Positions 1-11,350 of a stretch of 64,000 nt of DNA are shown here, one piece after another. A model generated the notes under the pieces. It saw nothing but the letters and a program-made list of their open reading frames with translations, did no database searches and was not told the DNA's origin. The translations under genes were made by a program, and so were the position numbers. Every line of letters begins with the position of its first letter. Within the stretch, counting starts at the first letter, position 1. Source of the stretch: Ligustrum vulgare (lineage: Eukaryota > Streptophyta > Magnoliopsida > Lamiales > Oleaceae); the NCBI GenBank assembly GCA_963555705.1, contig OY743170.1, positions 13,617,096 to 13,681,095 of the forward strand, read 5' to 3'.

Positions 1-487
1 TACTATATTTTCGAGACTATAACGGTTTTTATCCTCGTTAAATTGAGCATATAAGGAAAGGAGTTCACGTTGCACATACCCATTTGGGTGCGTCTCAAGA
101 GTCAATCGGATATCATCCAATGACTCCTTACTCAGTCCACCCTTAATGAAATCGATTTTATCATCCCGATTTCTAGAAGAATATCCTACTGATTTGCAAC
201 GAGTATCACATGTCCAACGAGCACATTTGTAACAACCGTTCAACCTTTTTGCTCTTCGTTTCTTTGCAAAAGTATTCTTACCTAAACCAGGCATGTGTTT
301 AGAAAATGAATCTGGTAATTCACTAGCTAATCGAACTTTTGCTTCAATCAACCAACGAACATCTTCTGGAATGCCTTGATCCATCAGCAGCCTCAATCTT
401 TCAAGTCGAACTCGGTAAATCTTTTTCAAAACATTTACCGGAAGATTAGAATAATATTTGCAAATATCTGATAATATAACATCCATT
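1..487 (-). CDS. Partial ORF resembling plant-virus cysteine-rich nucleic-acid-binding protein
   Basis: Reading the minus strand from an ATG at 487 gives an uninterrupted frame of more than 160 codons that leaves the window at position 1. About residues 72-95 hold a basic stretch (KKRRAKRLNG) followed at once by closely spaced cysteines (CYKCARWTCDTRC), and then a segment with aromatic, glycine and acidic residues ending FIKGG. This order, basic arm then CxxC and CxxxC then FI-x-G-G, is what I know from the small nucleic-acid-binding proteins of carlaviruses and related plant RNA viruses. That family match is from memory of the pattern, not a search. The N-terminal 70 residues and the C-terminal tail are unrecognised. 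The neighbourhood is transposon relics, so an integrated viral fragment is plausible. A plant protein with a chance zinc-binding motif is the alternative. Confidence 0.4.
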
Positions 488-602
488 TTTTATGGATTTA
501 AACTCTTCCCAAACGATCTATTTAAATGCATTATTTAAACGCGTAAAGGAGCGCTCCGCGTGATATCGATTCCATCAAGAAATAATGGAATAAATTATTG
601 AA

Positions 603-640
603 AAGGTGGGAACAATGAGATAATGCGTCATTACCTTTTT
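603..640 (-). promoter_or_regulatory. as-1-like TGACGCA motif upstream of the viral-like ORF
   Basis: On the minus strand, 120-140 bases before the ATG at 487, there is AATGACGCATTATCTC. It resembles the as-1/TGACG element of pararetrovirus and plant stress promoters. A TTTAAATAG box lies between it and the ATG. A single TGACG motif is weak evidence, so this is suggestive only. Confidence 0.2.
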
Positions 641-1139
641 CGAAATAAGGGAAGATTTGGCGACAAGATTGAGATCATGAGATATTTCCTTGGATATTGT
701 ACCTGATCTTTTCGGTATACTAAAAGTAATAAATGTATACTGATTTGAACTATACAGAAATACGTACTGATGAAATGAATACTGTATTGAACCAGAAGTT
801 CATACATATCTACAAGTGAAATATCTTGCTGAACCAGAAGTTCTATAATGATTGGTTAGATTCCAATTCAATAATTAGATTTATTGAGAATGCAAAATGA
901 CATTTATTAAAGAACCAGAAGATTGTTCAGGTTAACAAGTTATCATTGCTGTTTGTTCTGAAAAGCAAATTAATTATCTCACTAAGAAAATGAATGACTG
1001 ATTATTTGCTCAAGTAATGATATTACAAGCAAAGTGATAAATGCTAGCATGAATATATCTTAAAGTCATTAATGATTTTACGAATTAGTTGAGATAATAA
1101 AATATTATATTGCTAATGATTTAGCAGATTAATAGCCTC
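641..1139. other. Non-coding stretch with repeated GAACCAGAAG motifs
   Basis: No gene is seen here. The decamer GAACCAGAAG (often extended to TTC) recurs at about 793, 834 and 902. The texture resembles the leader of the neighbouring Copia element, which has its own scattered TTCnnGAA motifs, but it is not an obvious copy of it. Confidence 0.4.
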
Positions 1140-1331
1140 AAGTTATTTTCTATGAGAACAACTTGAATATAAATATTTCTTATGCAGCAATATTCTACAT
1201 ACAAACATGTTAATACGATGAAATAAAGATTTGCAAGCAAATCTTTATTTCATCGTATTAACATGTTTGTATGTAGAATATTGCTGCATAAGAAATATTT
1301 ATATTCAAGTTGTTCTCATAGCAAATAACTT
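1140..1331. repeat. Near-perfect inverted repeat, about 95-bp arms, 2-bp loop
   Basis: Positions 1140-1234 and 1237-1331 are reverse complements with a single mismatch (1149/1322), separated by the dinucleotide AA. The inner 84 bp of each arm (1151-1234 and 1237-1320) match perfectly. The right arm begins exactly where the Copia polyprotein at 1305-3833 loses homology in RNase H, so the palindrome marks a rearrangement junction. Such perfection implies recent formation. Confidence 0.95.
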
Positions 1332-3833
1332 TCCTGCGTCGGCATATCCCACTAAAGACGATCCGGATTTTTGTGAATAAAATAATCCCATGTCAACAGT
1401 ACCTTTTAGGTATCTAGGAATGTGTTTAACACCATTCCAATGTCTTTGAGTTGGGGCAGAACTATATCTTGCAAGAAGATTTACAGAAAAAGCTATATCT
1501 GGTCGAGTGCAATTTGCAAGATACGATAATGCTCCTATTGCACTAAGGTATGGTACTTCAGGACCAAGAATTTTCTCTTCATTTTCAAGTGGACGAAATG
1601 GATCTTTGTTTACATCAAGTGATCGAACGACCATAGGAGATATCAGTGGATAAGCTTTACCCATAGGAAATCGTTCTAATACTTTTTCCGTATAAGAAGA
1701 TTGATGAACAAATAATCCTTCTGGAAAATGTTCAATTTGCAAACCAAGACAAAATTTAGTTTTTCCCAAGTCTTTCATTTCAAATTCCTTTTGTAAATAT
1801 TCAGCAGTTTTATGAAGCTCTTCTGGAGTTCCTATAAGATTTAAATCATCAACATAAACTGCTATAATTGCAAATCCAATATTTGTTTTCTTTATGAAAA
1901 CACATGGGCAGACATCGTCATTTTTGTAGCCCTCTTTCAACAAATATACGCTAAGGCGATTATACCACATTCTTCCGGATTGTTTTAATCCGTACAATGA
2001 TCTTTGTAATTTGATTGAAAACATGGTTTTAGATGATGAATCATTTGCTTCAGGCATTGTAAATCCTTCAGGGATTTTCATATATATATCGCTATCAAGC
2101 GATCCATATAGATAAGCAGTTACTACATCCATAAGTCGCATATCTAGCTCTTGTGATACAGCCAAACTGATTAAAAATCTAAATGTTATAGTGTCCATTA
2201 CGGGAGAATATGTTTCCTCATAATCTATTCCAGGTCTTTGGGAGAAACCTTGGGCTACGAGTCGGGATTTATATCTAGTAACTTCGTTATTTTCATTTCT
2301 CTTCCTTATAAAGACCCACTTGTATCCTACAGGGATTACATTTTCAGGTGTTCGAATTATAGGTCCAAACACTTTGCGTTTCTCCAAAGAATCCAATTCC
2401 GCCTTCATGGCATCTTTCCATTTTGGCCAATCATTTCTATTTTGACAATCTTTTATGGATTGTGGTTCTGGATCCTCATTTTTCATAATTTCAAGTGCTA
2501 CATTATAGGCGTAAATATCATCTACGATAATATCATCCCGTTCCCATAATTTATGAGATAACAAATAGTTTATTGAAATTTCATTATTTTTGGACACTTG
2601 TAATTCTTCAGAAATTTCATTATTAACATTTGATTGATGAATCTCTTTCAGTTGGTTTTTATCTTGTACCTTTCTCTTTCTAGGTACCAAATCTTTTGCA
2701 CCAACTGGCCGGCCACGCTTCTGGCATTTTTTAGATTCATTTGCTATAATAGGTTGTCCTACAGGGACGTCAATTTTTGCTGGAGTATTCCCTGCTGGAA
2801 TGTATGACTTTGTCACTTTTCTTGTATCAACAAATGCATCAGGTAATTGATTTGCAACCTTTTGTAGGTGAATTATTTTTTCAACTTCTTGTTCACATTG
2901 ATTATTACGGGGATCAAAATGAGACAATGTTTTTTCATTCCAAGAAATTTTACGTTGTTCATCAGGAGGTAGCTTTGCTACTCCCAAAGTTGGGAAAGTC
3001 ATTTCATCAAAATGACAATCTGCAAAGCGTGCAGTAAATAAATCACCTGTTAAGGGTTCAAGATACCTGATAATGGAAGGTGAATCAAAACCTACATAAA
3101 TCCCAAGTCTTTGTTGGGGACCCATTTTAGTACGTTGTGGTGGCGAGATTGGTACTTGGATAGCACATCCAAATACTCGCAGATGAGAAATATTAGGTTC
3201 TTGGCGAAATGCAAGTTGTAAAGGTGAATATTGATGATAAGAAGTTGGCCTTATTCGAACCAATGATGCAGCATGTAATATAGCATGACCCCAAGCAGAA
3301 GTGGGAAGTTTTGTTTTCATTAATAACGGCCTTGCAATGAGTTGCAGTCGTTTGATAAATGATTCTGCTAATCCATTTTGTGTATGAAAATGAGCAACTG
3401 AATGTTCAATATCAATTCCAATTGACATACAATAATCATCAAATGCTTGAGATCTGAATTCACCAGCATTGTCAAGGCGAATCGTCTTAATTGAGTATTC
3501 TGAAAATTGAGCTCGTAATTTTATTATTTGAGCAAGCAGTCTAGCAAAAGCTGCATTCCTTGTTGAAAGCAAGCATACATGGGACCATCGAGTTGATGCA
3601 TCAATCAAAACCATAAAATAACGAAATGGTCCACATGGTGGGTGAATCGGCCCACATATATCTCCATGAATTCTTTCCAAGAAAATAGGAGATTCAATAT
3701 TAACCTTAATAGATGAAGGTCTGATGACTAACTTGCCTTGTGAACAAGCAACACATGGATATTTATCATGCGAAAGAATCTTCTGATTCTTTAAAGGATG
3801 TCCATGTGAGTTAGTAATAATTCGCCGCATCAT
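1305..3833 (-). pseudogene. Copia integrase and reverse transcriptase, truncated in RNase H
   Basis: An 842-codon open frame starting at a tandem ATG. It opens with the tail of the zinc-binding GAG-pre-integrase domain (CVAC). The integrase core follows with its three acidic residues visible in HGDICGP, RLDNAGEF and NGLAESF. A linker leads to the reverse transcriptase, with GYKWVF, YGLKQSG and the catalytic YVDD near residue 660, then the connection into RNase H. The frame ends abnormally: after SSLVGYADAG the last eight codons come from the inverted repeat at 1140-1331. An intact Copia protein would continue for roughly 150 more residues through RNase H. The true frame continues upstream into the protease segment but is broken by a frameshift near 3840. 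Confidence 0.9.
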
Positions 3834-4321
3834 TATATTCCAGGATGTCCAAGTCTATCATGTCAAAGCATAAAACTTTTTAGGTCAATGAACTTCTGGT
3901 TCATAATAGCGTTTGATTCAATTGTTTTCATAGCTGCATAATATATCCTAGATGGGAGTGATGAAAGTTTTTCTTTTATCTGCCTTTTACCAGATATAAA
4001 AGAAATAATACAAAGATATTCGGTATTATTTTCTTCCATGGTTTCAATGTGGTATCCATTTCTTCGGATATCTTTAAAACTAAGCAAATTTCTTCGAGAT
4101 TTGCTAGAATAGAGTGCTTCATCAATATAAAATCTTGTATTATTTGATAAAATAATACTAGCTCTTCCGGAGCCTTCAATGATAAATGATTCACCAGATA
4201 TTGTGTGAATATGATTATTTGCTAGTGTTAAGTCCAAAAAATACTTTTTGTCTTGAAGAATGGTATGCGAACTTGCACTATCAGGTAAACAAATATCTTG
4301 ATGATTCATCCTGTATCTCAA
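3834..4321 (-). pseudogene. Copia protease segment, broken
   Basis: A 152-codon minus-strand frame with the aspartic protease motif LPDSASSHTIL near residue 12 (family pattern D-S/T-G/A), followed by a region typical of the protease to GAG-pre-integrase linker. It ends at TGA where the conserved LWHDRLGHPG motif would begin. The motif continues past the stop, so the TGA probably replaced a tryptophan codon. A frameshift a few codons later moves the reading into the integrase frame. These two lesions separate protease from integrase. Confidence 0.8.
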
Positions 4322-4527
4322 ACATAATCAAATAGATGTTTTAAGAGTGAATAAAAATAAACTGAAATAACACAAATGTTATATCTTCCCAGTAAACAAA
4401 CTTATTACAGACCAAACTTTTATCAACTTATTATAAAAACAACATCACTCAAACTTCCAAATTCAAACCAAACTTTCTTTTATTTTAAAAACACACACAA
4501 AACATGCAATCTTAAAGTAGATCAAAC

Positions 4528-5556
4528 TTAATCTTCTTCCATTATATCGCCACCGATTAAGTGATCAATATTGCCACTTCGATCACCAAAAAAATCTGAG
4601 ACGTCCAAATGAGTCATATTAACTGGATAATCAAAATCAGCAAAATTTGTTTCCACCTTTTCTTTTCCTTTGATTGATTTTTGGTATAGTTCTACAAGGT
4701 GCTTTGCCGTACGACAAGTACGGGACCAATGTCCTTTCATTCCACACCTATAACAACTGTCTTCATTTTCCTTTTTGGATGTATTATCTTTTGCTTTGTA
4801 CTTTCTAGAGTTGTTGTTCTGTTGCTGATAATATGGTTTATTATTATATCCACGTCCACGCCCACGCCCACGTCCTCGTCCACGTCCACGTCCACGTCCG
4901 CGTCCGCGTCCGCGTCCATGGTTTAATGTTACATTTGCTTTAGGCAGTACAATAGCATTTGCTTCAGGCAATGCTGTAGAACCAGTTGGGCGTAATTCAT
5001 GATTTTTCATTAGCAACTCATTATTTTGTTCAGCAACTAGCAAGCAATATATGAGTTCAGAATATTTTTTAAATCCACGCTCTCGATATTGCTGCTGCAG
5101 GAGCACATTTGATGCATGGAAAGTGGAGAAAGTTTTTTCCAACATATCATTATCAGTTATTATTTCTCCACAGAGAGTTAATTTTGAGCATATTCTGAAT
5201 AACTCAGAGTTGTATTCACTCACTGTTTTGAAATCCTGTAAGCGGAGGTGTATCCACTCATAACGGGCTTTGGGGAGGACTATAGTCCTCTGATGATCAA
5301 ATATTTCCTTTAAATCTTCCTAAAGAATATATGGATCTTTTATTGTGAGATACTCAATTTTTAATCCATCGTGGAGGTGGTGGCGAAGGAAGATAAGTGC
5401 TTTTGTACGATTTTGTTGGGATGTTTCATTTTCTTCTTTTAACGTGTCTCCCAATCCCTTTGAGACCAAGTGAATTTCTGCATCAAGTGCCCAGGACAGG
5501 TAATTGTTGCCCGATATGTCTAGTGCAACGAACTCAAGCTTTGTGATATTAGACAT
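4528..5556 (-). pseudogene. Copia gag with glycine-arginine repeat and zinc knuckle, one premature stop
   Basis: Starts at ATG 5556 (MSNITKLEFVALDISGNNY), the usual Copia gag opening. An in-frame TAG at 5320-5322 interrupts it after DPYIL; the gag reading resumes directly in the same frame (EDLKEIFDHQR). Residues around 200-230 are a pure glycine-arginine alternation encoded by about 60 bases of simple repeat (4856-4918). It is followed by the CCHC zinc knuckle CYRCGMKGHWSRTC, which binds RNA. Gag would form the virus-like particle in the cytoplasm. With one nonsense mutation this copy is inactive unless read through. Confidence 0.85.
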
Positions 5557-6311
5557 AACTATATTATGAAAAAAAAATGCAGTTATTAAATCATATAGAA
5601 ATCAATCAAAGATTTTCTGTTATTAATATTCATGTCAACAGGACATTAACTTTATGCTTTCCTTCAGGGTTAATTTGTGTATACAAGTTTGATATTTTTT
5701 CAAAACATGTGCTACTTCGAGAGCACAATATTCTTGAAAATATTGATGAAGTTTATTATTATATCTTCAGGATCAATAAATATCCTTCTAGAATAGTTGT
5801 CATTATTCAGTAATAACAATTTATTGAATCAGCTCTTCGGGAGAACTATAACGTAATTAATATTATGAATTTGTATTCTTCGAAATCAAGTAATATTCTT
5901 CAGGAATATTAACTTAATGTATCATTGTACTTCTTCAGGAGTAATGATAAATTATTCTTCTAGAATAATTCTATATTTATAAAATTGTAGTTCTTCAGGA
6001 AATAAATCTCATTTAAACATTATCAATTTTCTACTGAATAGATCAAACAAAATATTGAATAATTAAATTAAATACGGATAATAATATTATTAGAATATTA
6101 TCAAATGACCAAACAACATACCTTGTTCTCTTGTAAAACGGATGATAGATTTAAAATGATTAGTCTTAGAACGTGAAATCCAGTAAACGGTTCGTATTTA
6201 TAGAATTAGATTTTATTGGTAATAGCAAAGTTTCTGATACAGAGGATTATCCGTAGATGCAACTGTAGAGCATAATCCTTTTTTTATTACTAGAGGCTCG
6301 TGCTGATAACG
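5557..6311 (-). other. Leader of Copia A with repeated TTCnnGAA motifs and primer-binding region
   Basis: This 755-base untranslated leader lies between gag and the 5' LTR. The minus-strand sequence CGTTATCAGCACGAGCC directly after the LTR is in the primer-binding position. Between 5705 and 6000 there are at least five TTCnnGAA words (for example TTCTTGAA, two TTCTAGAA, two TTCAGGAA), the core of heat-shock elements. The first 100 bases after the LTR recur at 9432-9533. Confidence 0.7.
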
Positions 6312-6534
6312 TGTTGTGAAACTACCTAAATTTAAGAACAAGAGAAATAGAGATAGAAAGAGATGGAGAGAATTTCTTCACATTCCAAGGTGTGCCAAAT
6401 ACAATCAATACATGTCTCTATTTATAGGAAATTCTATTGGGGTAAAAGGGGCAAAAATAGTCATTAATACAATAATTTATATTATAAATTAGGTAAGGAA
6501 TTTTATAACAATATAAATATTGGTAATGAATTTA
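6312..6534 (-). repeat. 5' LTR of Copia A
   Basis: On the plus strand it begins TGTTGTGAAAC and runs to ATGAATTTA at 6534, where it abuts another LTR. A related LTR at 15905 ends ATGAATTTTATAACA, so about six terminal bases are lost here. A minus-strand TATA-like CCTATAAATAGAG lies in its middle. Confidence 0.8.
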
Positions 6535-6790
6535 TGTTGTGAAACTATCAAAATTCTAACAACTAAATAAGAGAGAGAGAGAGAGAAAGATTGAGAGCTA
6601 GAGAGAAGGAGGAGAATTCTCTTGTTTCAAGAATTGGTGCAAATTACAAATGAAGTATATGCCCATATTTATAGGGGGACAGATAATGACATAATCGTAA
6701 TATGTAAATTTTACAGGGGCATATCGGTAATATTCCATTCAACCTAACATTTACCTAACTTCATTACATCATTTCCCATATTTCATAACA
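6535..6790 (-). repeat. Copia LTR, second subfamily, with polypurine tract beside it
   Basis: It starts TGTTGTGAAACTATC and ends TTTCATAACA. The next bases, CTCCCCCTT (6791-6799), are on the minus strand the polypurine tract AAGGGGGAG that precedes a 3' LTR. So this is a 3' LTR of a minus-strand element whose internal part lies to the right. It joins directly to the LTR of Copia A without a target duplication. Confidence 0.85.
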
Positions 6791-7442
6791 CTCCCCCTTG
6801 AATGACATATTACTCGCTTGCTCAATTGTCTGCCTCGTTAAAACCTTGCTAAGAAAACCCAGTGAGATAAAACTTGAGCGAAGAAAAAAGAGTACAGCTG
6901 CTCCCTCTGATGTTGGTCATCATTAATCATTGAGTCTAATATCCAAAATGACATCAATGATAAGTAGTACAAATCATGTACTGGAAACTTCGAATTATGA
7001 AGTGCTGAAGTGCTTCATTGCTTTAGTATTGTAGTGCTTCAGTGCTTTAGTACTGTAGTGTTTTAGTGCCTTAGTGCTGCCTTACTTTAGGTCTGCCTCG
7101 TTAAAACCTTGTCAGTAAAACCCAGTGGGACAAAATCTGAACGAAGGAAAAAGAGTACAGCCGCTGCCTCATTAAAACCTTGTCAGGAAAACCCTGTGGG
7201 ACAAAACCTGGACAAAGGAAAAAGAGTACAGCATGATAGCATTATTCTCCCCCTGAAGTGTGCAATCAAGTATTATGAACCTTTTGAATAATGATATCAT
7301 CTTTCGTCTGGAATATGTATATATGAAAATCTTCTTGTGTGTAGCCGATATCATAACATTCTTCATAATATGTCTATAATTTTCTCCATTTGTTGATACC
7401 ATTCCAGATGTCTATGATTTTCTTCATTTGTTAATATCATTT
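6791..7442 (-). other. Copia 3' UTR with repeated ~70-bp units
   Basis: Non-coding 3' region on the minus strand. A unit of about 70 bases (minus-strand reading AGCTGTACTCTTTTTCCTTC ... AGGTTTTGTCCCACTGGG ... GGTTTTAACGAGGCAG) occurs at about 6833-6900, 7094-7160 and 7162-7232. Between copies is a short tract alternating AGTGCTTCA and AGTGCTTTAGT words (6997-7080). Confidence 0.75.
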
Positions 7443-8858
7443 TAGCACAATTTAAAGAGAGAGCTTGTTGTTGAATTATTGCTTGCAGATAGTTGTGACA
7501 ATGTCTCAAAAACCGTGCTAGGAAAACCCTGTGGGACAAAACCTTAGCGAAGGGAAAAAGAGTACATTATTCTCATTGATACGCCATAATTGCTGCCTCA
7601 TTAAAAACCTTGCTAGAAAAACCCTGTGGGACAAAACCTCAGCTAAGGGAAAAAGAGTGCAGAGAGTATTTGTTCCCTTCATAGGAATATCACAAGGATA
7701 TTAATGCAATCTCAAATTATTTCATCAAACATATATTTTGTGATGAGCTTTTATAAATAGTTTATAACTCATTTATGAAGTCATAGCTCATTTATGATGT
7801 ACTGAACATGCTATACCAAGCAATGTTTAGTTAGTTGACTGATTGCATTACTCAAATCTAGAATTGATTCACTTCTATCAAAATCTAGAATTCACTTCTG
7901 ATGAATAATTAAATATTCATTTTCAAATTCATTTTCCAAATTCATTTTCCGGTGGATAATATAATTTTGCATATTGAAAATCAATTGCATGCCCAAATAT
8001 TAAAATATAATAATAGTACACTCCAATTTCATTTTCATCATATATTATGGGGTCATATGTATCATTCTTAATGTGATTTTATTTTAAGAATCACACTTCA
8101 TTCTATAATGATACTATTCTGGGCAAATTGAATCTTTCAATGATTTATACATATATGTTTTTGCACTTTATAAACTGCAATTTCTAATTTGCAGGAGTAT
8201 AATCAATCATTGAAATAGATATCAATTTCGACATATAATTTATAATCATTTTGCTTGAAATCCCAACGTACCGCGATCAACTGGTACATCAAAGAAAACT
8301 CTCAAAGTACCGAGATGAGAATCGCACTTTTTGATCTCACTCATTGGTATATCAAAGAGCTCAAACTAGTGATTTAGACTATAGTCTATCCACCATATGT
8401 CATGTCAGTTCTTTGAAAAATTTCGCGCGCAACGAGTCATTTTTTACGACTGTGAAATATTTTTCATTTGTACATATAATTACTGGCTTTACACATTTAA
8501 GTGTTTTGACTTCAGGTCTTATAACAATAATCCCTACATTGGGATTTTATACTTGGCCAAAGTATTATAATTTCATCAACCTCATTTTCATAAGAGGGTT
8601 GTATGTATGCAGTCGACTTATTTATCGATTCCATTTCATGTCAATATAAACATAACATAGAGAGATCTCTTTGTATTTTTATCATCAGGCCTGAATCTCT
8701 TACATTTAATTATATATCTCTTTTACTCACCATGAGTATTAAGCCTCAAAGGGATCATTTCCATTATTCAAGAGATATTTGTTTTTGGAATCGATTTTCG
8801 TTATGCTTCAGGCATAATTACGCTTTAAGCTTGATCACGCTTCATGCGTGTTCATGAA
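7443..8858 (+). repeat. Left arm of a 1.4-kb Copia-derived inverted repeat
   Basis: This segment is the reverse complement of 16415-17829 with only scattered differences. It begins with the end of the primer-binding region (AGCACAATTTAAAG) and contains Copia leader sequence in plus orientation, so it is inverted relative to the LTRs on either side. Open frames of about 100 codons at 8344-8649 and 16622-16927 are near-identical only because the arms are; they start at TTG and show no domain. Confidence 0.9.
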
Positions 8859-9193
8859 GCAAGTCGAGAATTTGTATGGCTGAGAAATATGACACATCAT
8901 ATCCAATCATCATGCGGATTAACTTCAACAAAAGAAAGTCCAACAATATTGTATGAAGATAATGCAGCCTGTATTGCGCAACTTAAAGGAGGCTACATAA
9001 AAGGAGACCGAACAAAACATATTTCTCCAAAATTCTTCTACACACACGACTTCAGAAAAGTGGTGACATCGATGTTCAACAAATTCGCTCAAGTAATAAT
9101 GTAGCGGACTTATTTACAAAAGCATTACCGACGTCAACATTCAAGAAATTGGTATATAATATTGGAATGCGTCAGCTCAAATATCTTCAGTGA
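8835..9193 (+). pseudogene. Copia RNase H C-terminal fragment
   Basis: The plus-strand frame reads HEASREFVWLRNMTHHIQ, then ILYEDNAACIAQL, then DRTKHISPKFFYTH. These are the standard C-terminal RNase H motifs of Copia polyproteins. After a frame change it continues VADLFTKALPTSTFKKLVYN and stops near 9190, where the family normally ends. The fragment is fused directly to leader sequence at about 8855, so gag to reverse transcriptase has been deleted. It is a non-autonomous deletion derivative. Confidence 0.85.
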
Positions 9194-9204
9194 TCAATAT
9201 CAAA

Positions 9205-9430
9205 GGAAGCAGCTGTACTCTTTTTCCTTCGCCTAGGTTTTGTCCCACTGGGTTTTCCTGGCAAGGTTTTAACGAGGCAGCATATTTATACTATGAAGTA
9301 TCTTGATTCACGTGACCAACATCAAGGAGGAGCGACTGTACTCTTTTTCCTTCGTCCAGGTTTTGTCCTACTAGGTTTTCCTGACAAGGTTTTAACGAGG
9401 CAGCAGCTGTACTCTTTTTCCTTCGTTCAG
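9205..9430 (+). other. Copia 3' UTR repeats, plus orientation
   Basis: Three copies, the last partial, of the ~70-base unit GTACTCTTTTTCCTTCG ... GGTTTTGTCCCACTGGG ... GGTTTTAACGAGGCAGC follow the RNase H fragment. The third breaks off at about 9430 into leader sequence of the opposite orientation (9432-9533), marking an inversion junction. Confidence 0.8.
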
Positions 9431-9431
9431 A

Positions 9432-9664
9432 TTTTATTGGTAATAGCAAAGTTTCTGATACAGAGGATCATCCGTAGATGCAACTGTAGAGCATAATCTT
9501 TTTTTTTATTACTAGAGGCTCGTTCTGATAACGTGTTGTGAAACTACCTAAATTTAAGAACAAGAGATATAGAGATAGAAAGAGATGGAGAGAATTTCTT
9601 CACATTCCAAGGTGTGCCAAATACAATCAATACATGCCTCTATTTATAGGAAATTCTATAGTAC
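9432..9664 (-). repeat. Copia leader plus first half of a split LTR
   Basis: 9432-9533 is a near copy of the Copia A leader next to its LTR (compare 6204-6311). 9534-9664 is the start of an A-type LTR, which stops at GGAAATTCTAT where the gypsy-type element is inserted. The rest of this LTR is at 15806-15905. Confidence 0.9.
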
Positions 9665-11350
9665 TGATAAGTGTATTTTATACACTTATTTGTACGTCTA
9701 AATTAGAATAAATTATTATCTTTTTAGAATATATGCTATTTAATTTTTCTTTATTTGTTTACTTTGCAGAAAATATCCCAAAAGATGAAGAATGAAGTAA
9801 TTGATGAGAAAAATGCATAATTGAATGCTAATTGGAGCTAAAATGAGCAATTGATAAGTTTGTGACGTCAACCGGAAAGATGCAATGTGGCGAAGTAAAT
9901 GAATAAGAAGTTGGAGGATCCAGTTGAAGGAATTGAGAGTTAAAACGAGCGAATTGAGAAGATTCCAACGTATGGGGACTATATTGTTGCAATTGGAAGT
10001 TGAAGGACTGAAAAGCAAATTAAACATGAGGTACCAACTTGCAAATATCCAATGATTGATTTGGATAATAAGAAGATATTTTGAGGATTTTTAGGAGTTA
10101 ATTGGATGCAAGTATAAGTCAAAAAGGAATGGAATATGATAAGAATATTACCATAAAATTGATTCCAATCCTAGAAGATTCTGGACAGAATTCTAGTCGT
10201 ACTTTGAGACCAAAATTTGGGGCAGTAAACGTTCGAATTAGGAAAATCCTATTTCAAGAAGAATTGTAGTCCTTTAAGTTATCGTTCTAAAGAAATTTGA
10301 ATCATCTTAATCGGATAAAGAAATAGAAAGATATGGTTGAAATACTGAACGCTGTGCAGATACCAAAAAAGACTCGCGCGCGGATTTGATGAATTTCTTT
10401 CCTTCTTCAACTTGATCTCTTCACCAACTATAAATACAACATCTTTGCACGAAAATCAGACCTTTGCCTCTCCATAGAACGAGCCACAATAGAGAATTCA
10501 ACGTCAAATTCTTGGAGAATCAAGCATTGCAAAGGTGCGTGAATTGAAAATAATTGAAGAATCAAAACTTGGTGCAAGATTTCCATTCTTTATATTATCT
10601 TTAATGAACGTTAATTTATATTGTTTTTGTTATTTATTGATGATGTGTAACTAAATTCTATGTTGGGATGAACGATGTAGCCTAGTCATATTATTTTAAT
10701 TCCAAATTCAGTTGTTTTAATGTTTTGTTGCATGTATTGATTTATTATTGTTCTTAATGCTTGAATTGCTTGATCACCGATTCATGATTTATTGAGTTAT
10801 TTCCATAATCCGAGAGGTGAGTTAATAATTTAGAACGTGGTAATAAATCCGGTAATTGAACGAGAGATAGAGATATACTCTTGTAATTATTGCGGTCGTG
10901 TGTGAATTCTTGCGTGCTATGCATCTAGATAAGGAATATTCGGACCCTCTGTAGAGATACATGGTTAACTTATTTAGGTAGAATTGATTTAAACTCGAGA
11001 GAGGAATTTCAATTTAAATTAGTGAATTCGACCGAATGCATAATTAGGAAATAAAACTTGAATTGGAGTTAATATAATTGGTTAGGTGAAATCGGGATTC
11101 CAAACTACTTTACAATCGTATTTAAACACAAAAGCAATTTCGCAATTTTATTTCTTTAGTTTAATTCTTTAGTTGTAGTTAACAATCTCAAACAAATTCG
11201 TCCGTTCAAATAGAGTTAGGAACTAACATATTTCGGTACTTAATAGCAGTCCTCGTGGGACGATAATCCGGACTCTTAGGTCCACTTTATTACTTCTCAC
11301 GACCCGTGTACTTGCGGGGATATCTTGCATCGAGAGATATCAGGTGAACA
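9665..11350 (+). repeat. Left LTR of the inverted gypsy-type element
   Basis: 1,686 bp, TG to CA. On the plus strand it reads the same way as the reverse complement of 14182-15805, with small indels. Directly after it come AGTTTTTG (also present after the right LTR before its primer-binding site) and then ACCCCCAAACT, the complement of a polypurine-type tract, in place of the expected primer-binding site. Confidence 0.9.

Larger units (their letters stand above)
1305..6534 (-). mobile_element. Truncated Ty1/Copia retrotransposon A
   Basis: Reading on the minus strand: a 5' LTR (6534-6312), a primer-binding region (CGTTATCAGCACGAGCC, next to the LTR), a 750-base leader, gag, protease, integrase, and reverse transcriptase. 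The domain order PR-INT-RT places it in Copia. RNase H is cut after the YADAG motif, and the 3' UTR, polypurine tract and 3' LTR are missing at this end. Coding lesions are few: one stop in gag, one stop plus a frameshift near the protease-integrase junction. Confidence 0.9.

Noticed and set aside
4699..4926. Thr/Ser/Pro ORF on the plus strand
   Set aside because: It is the antisense shadow of the gag glycine-arginine repeat.
8344..8649. 101-codon ORF conserved in two copies (also 16622-16927)
   Set aside because: Identity is explained by the inverted repeat; the frame begins with TTG, has no domain, and the DNA is Copia leader.
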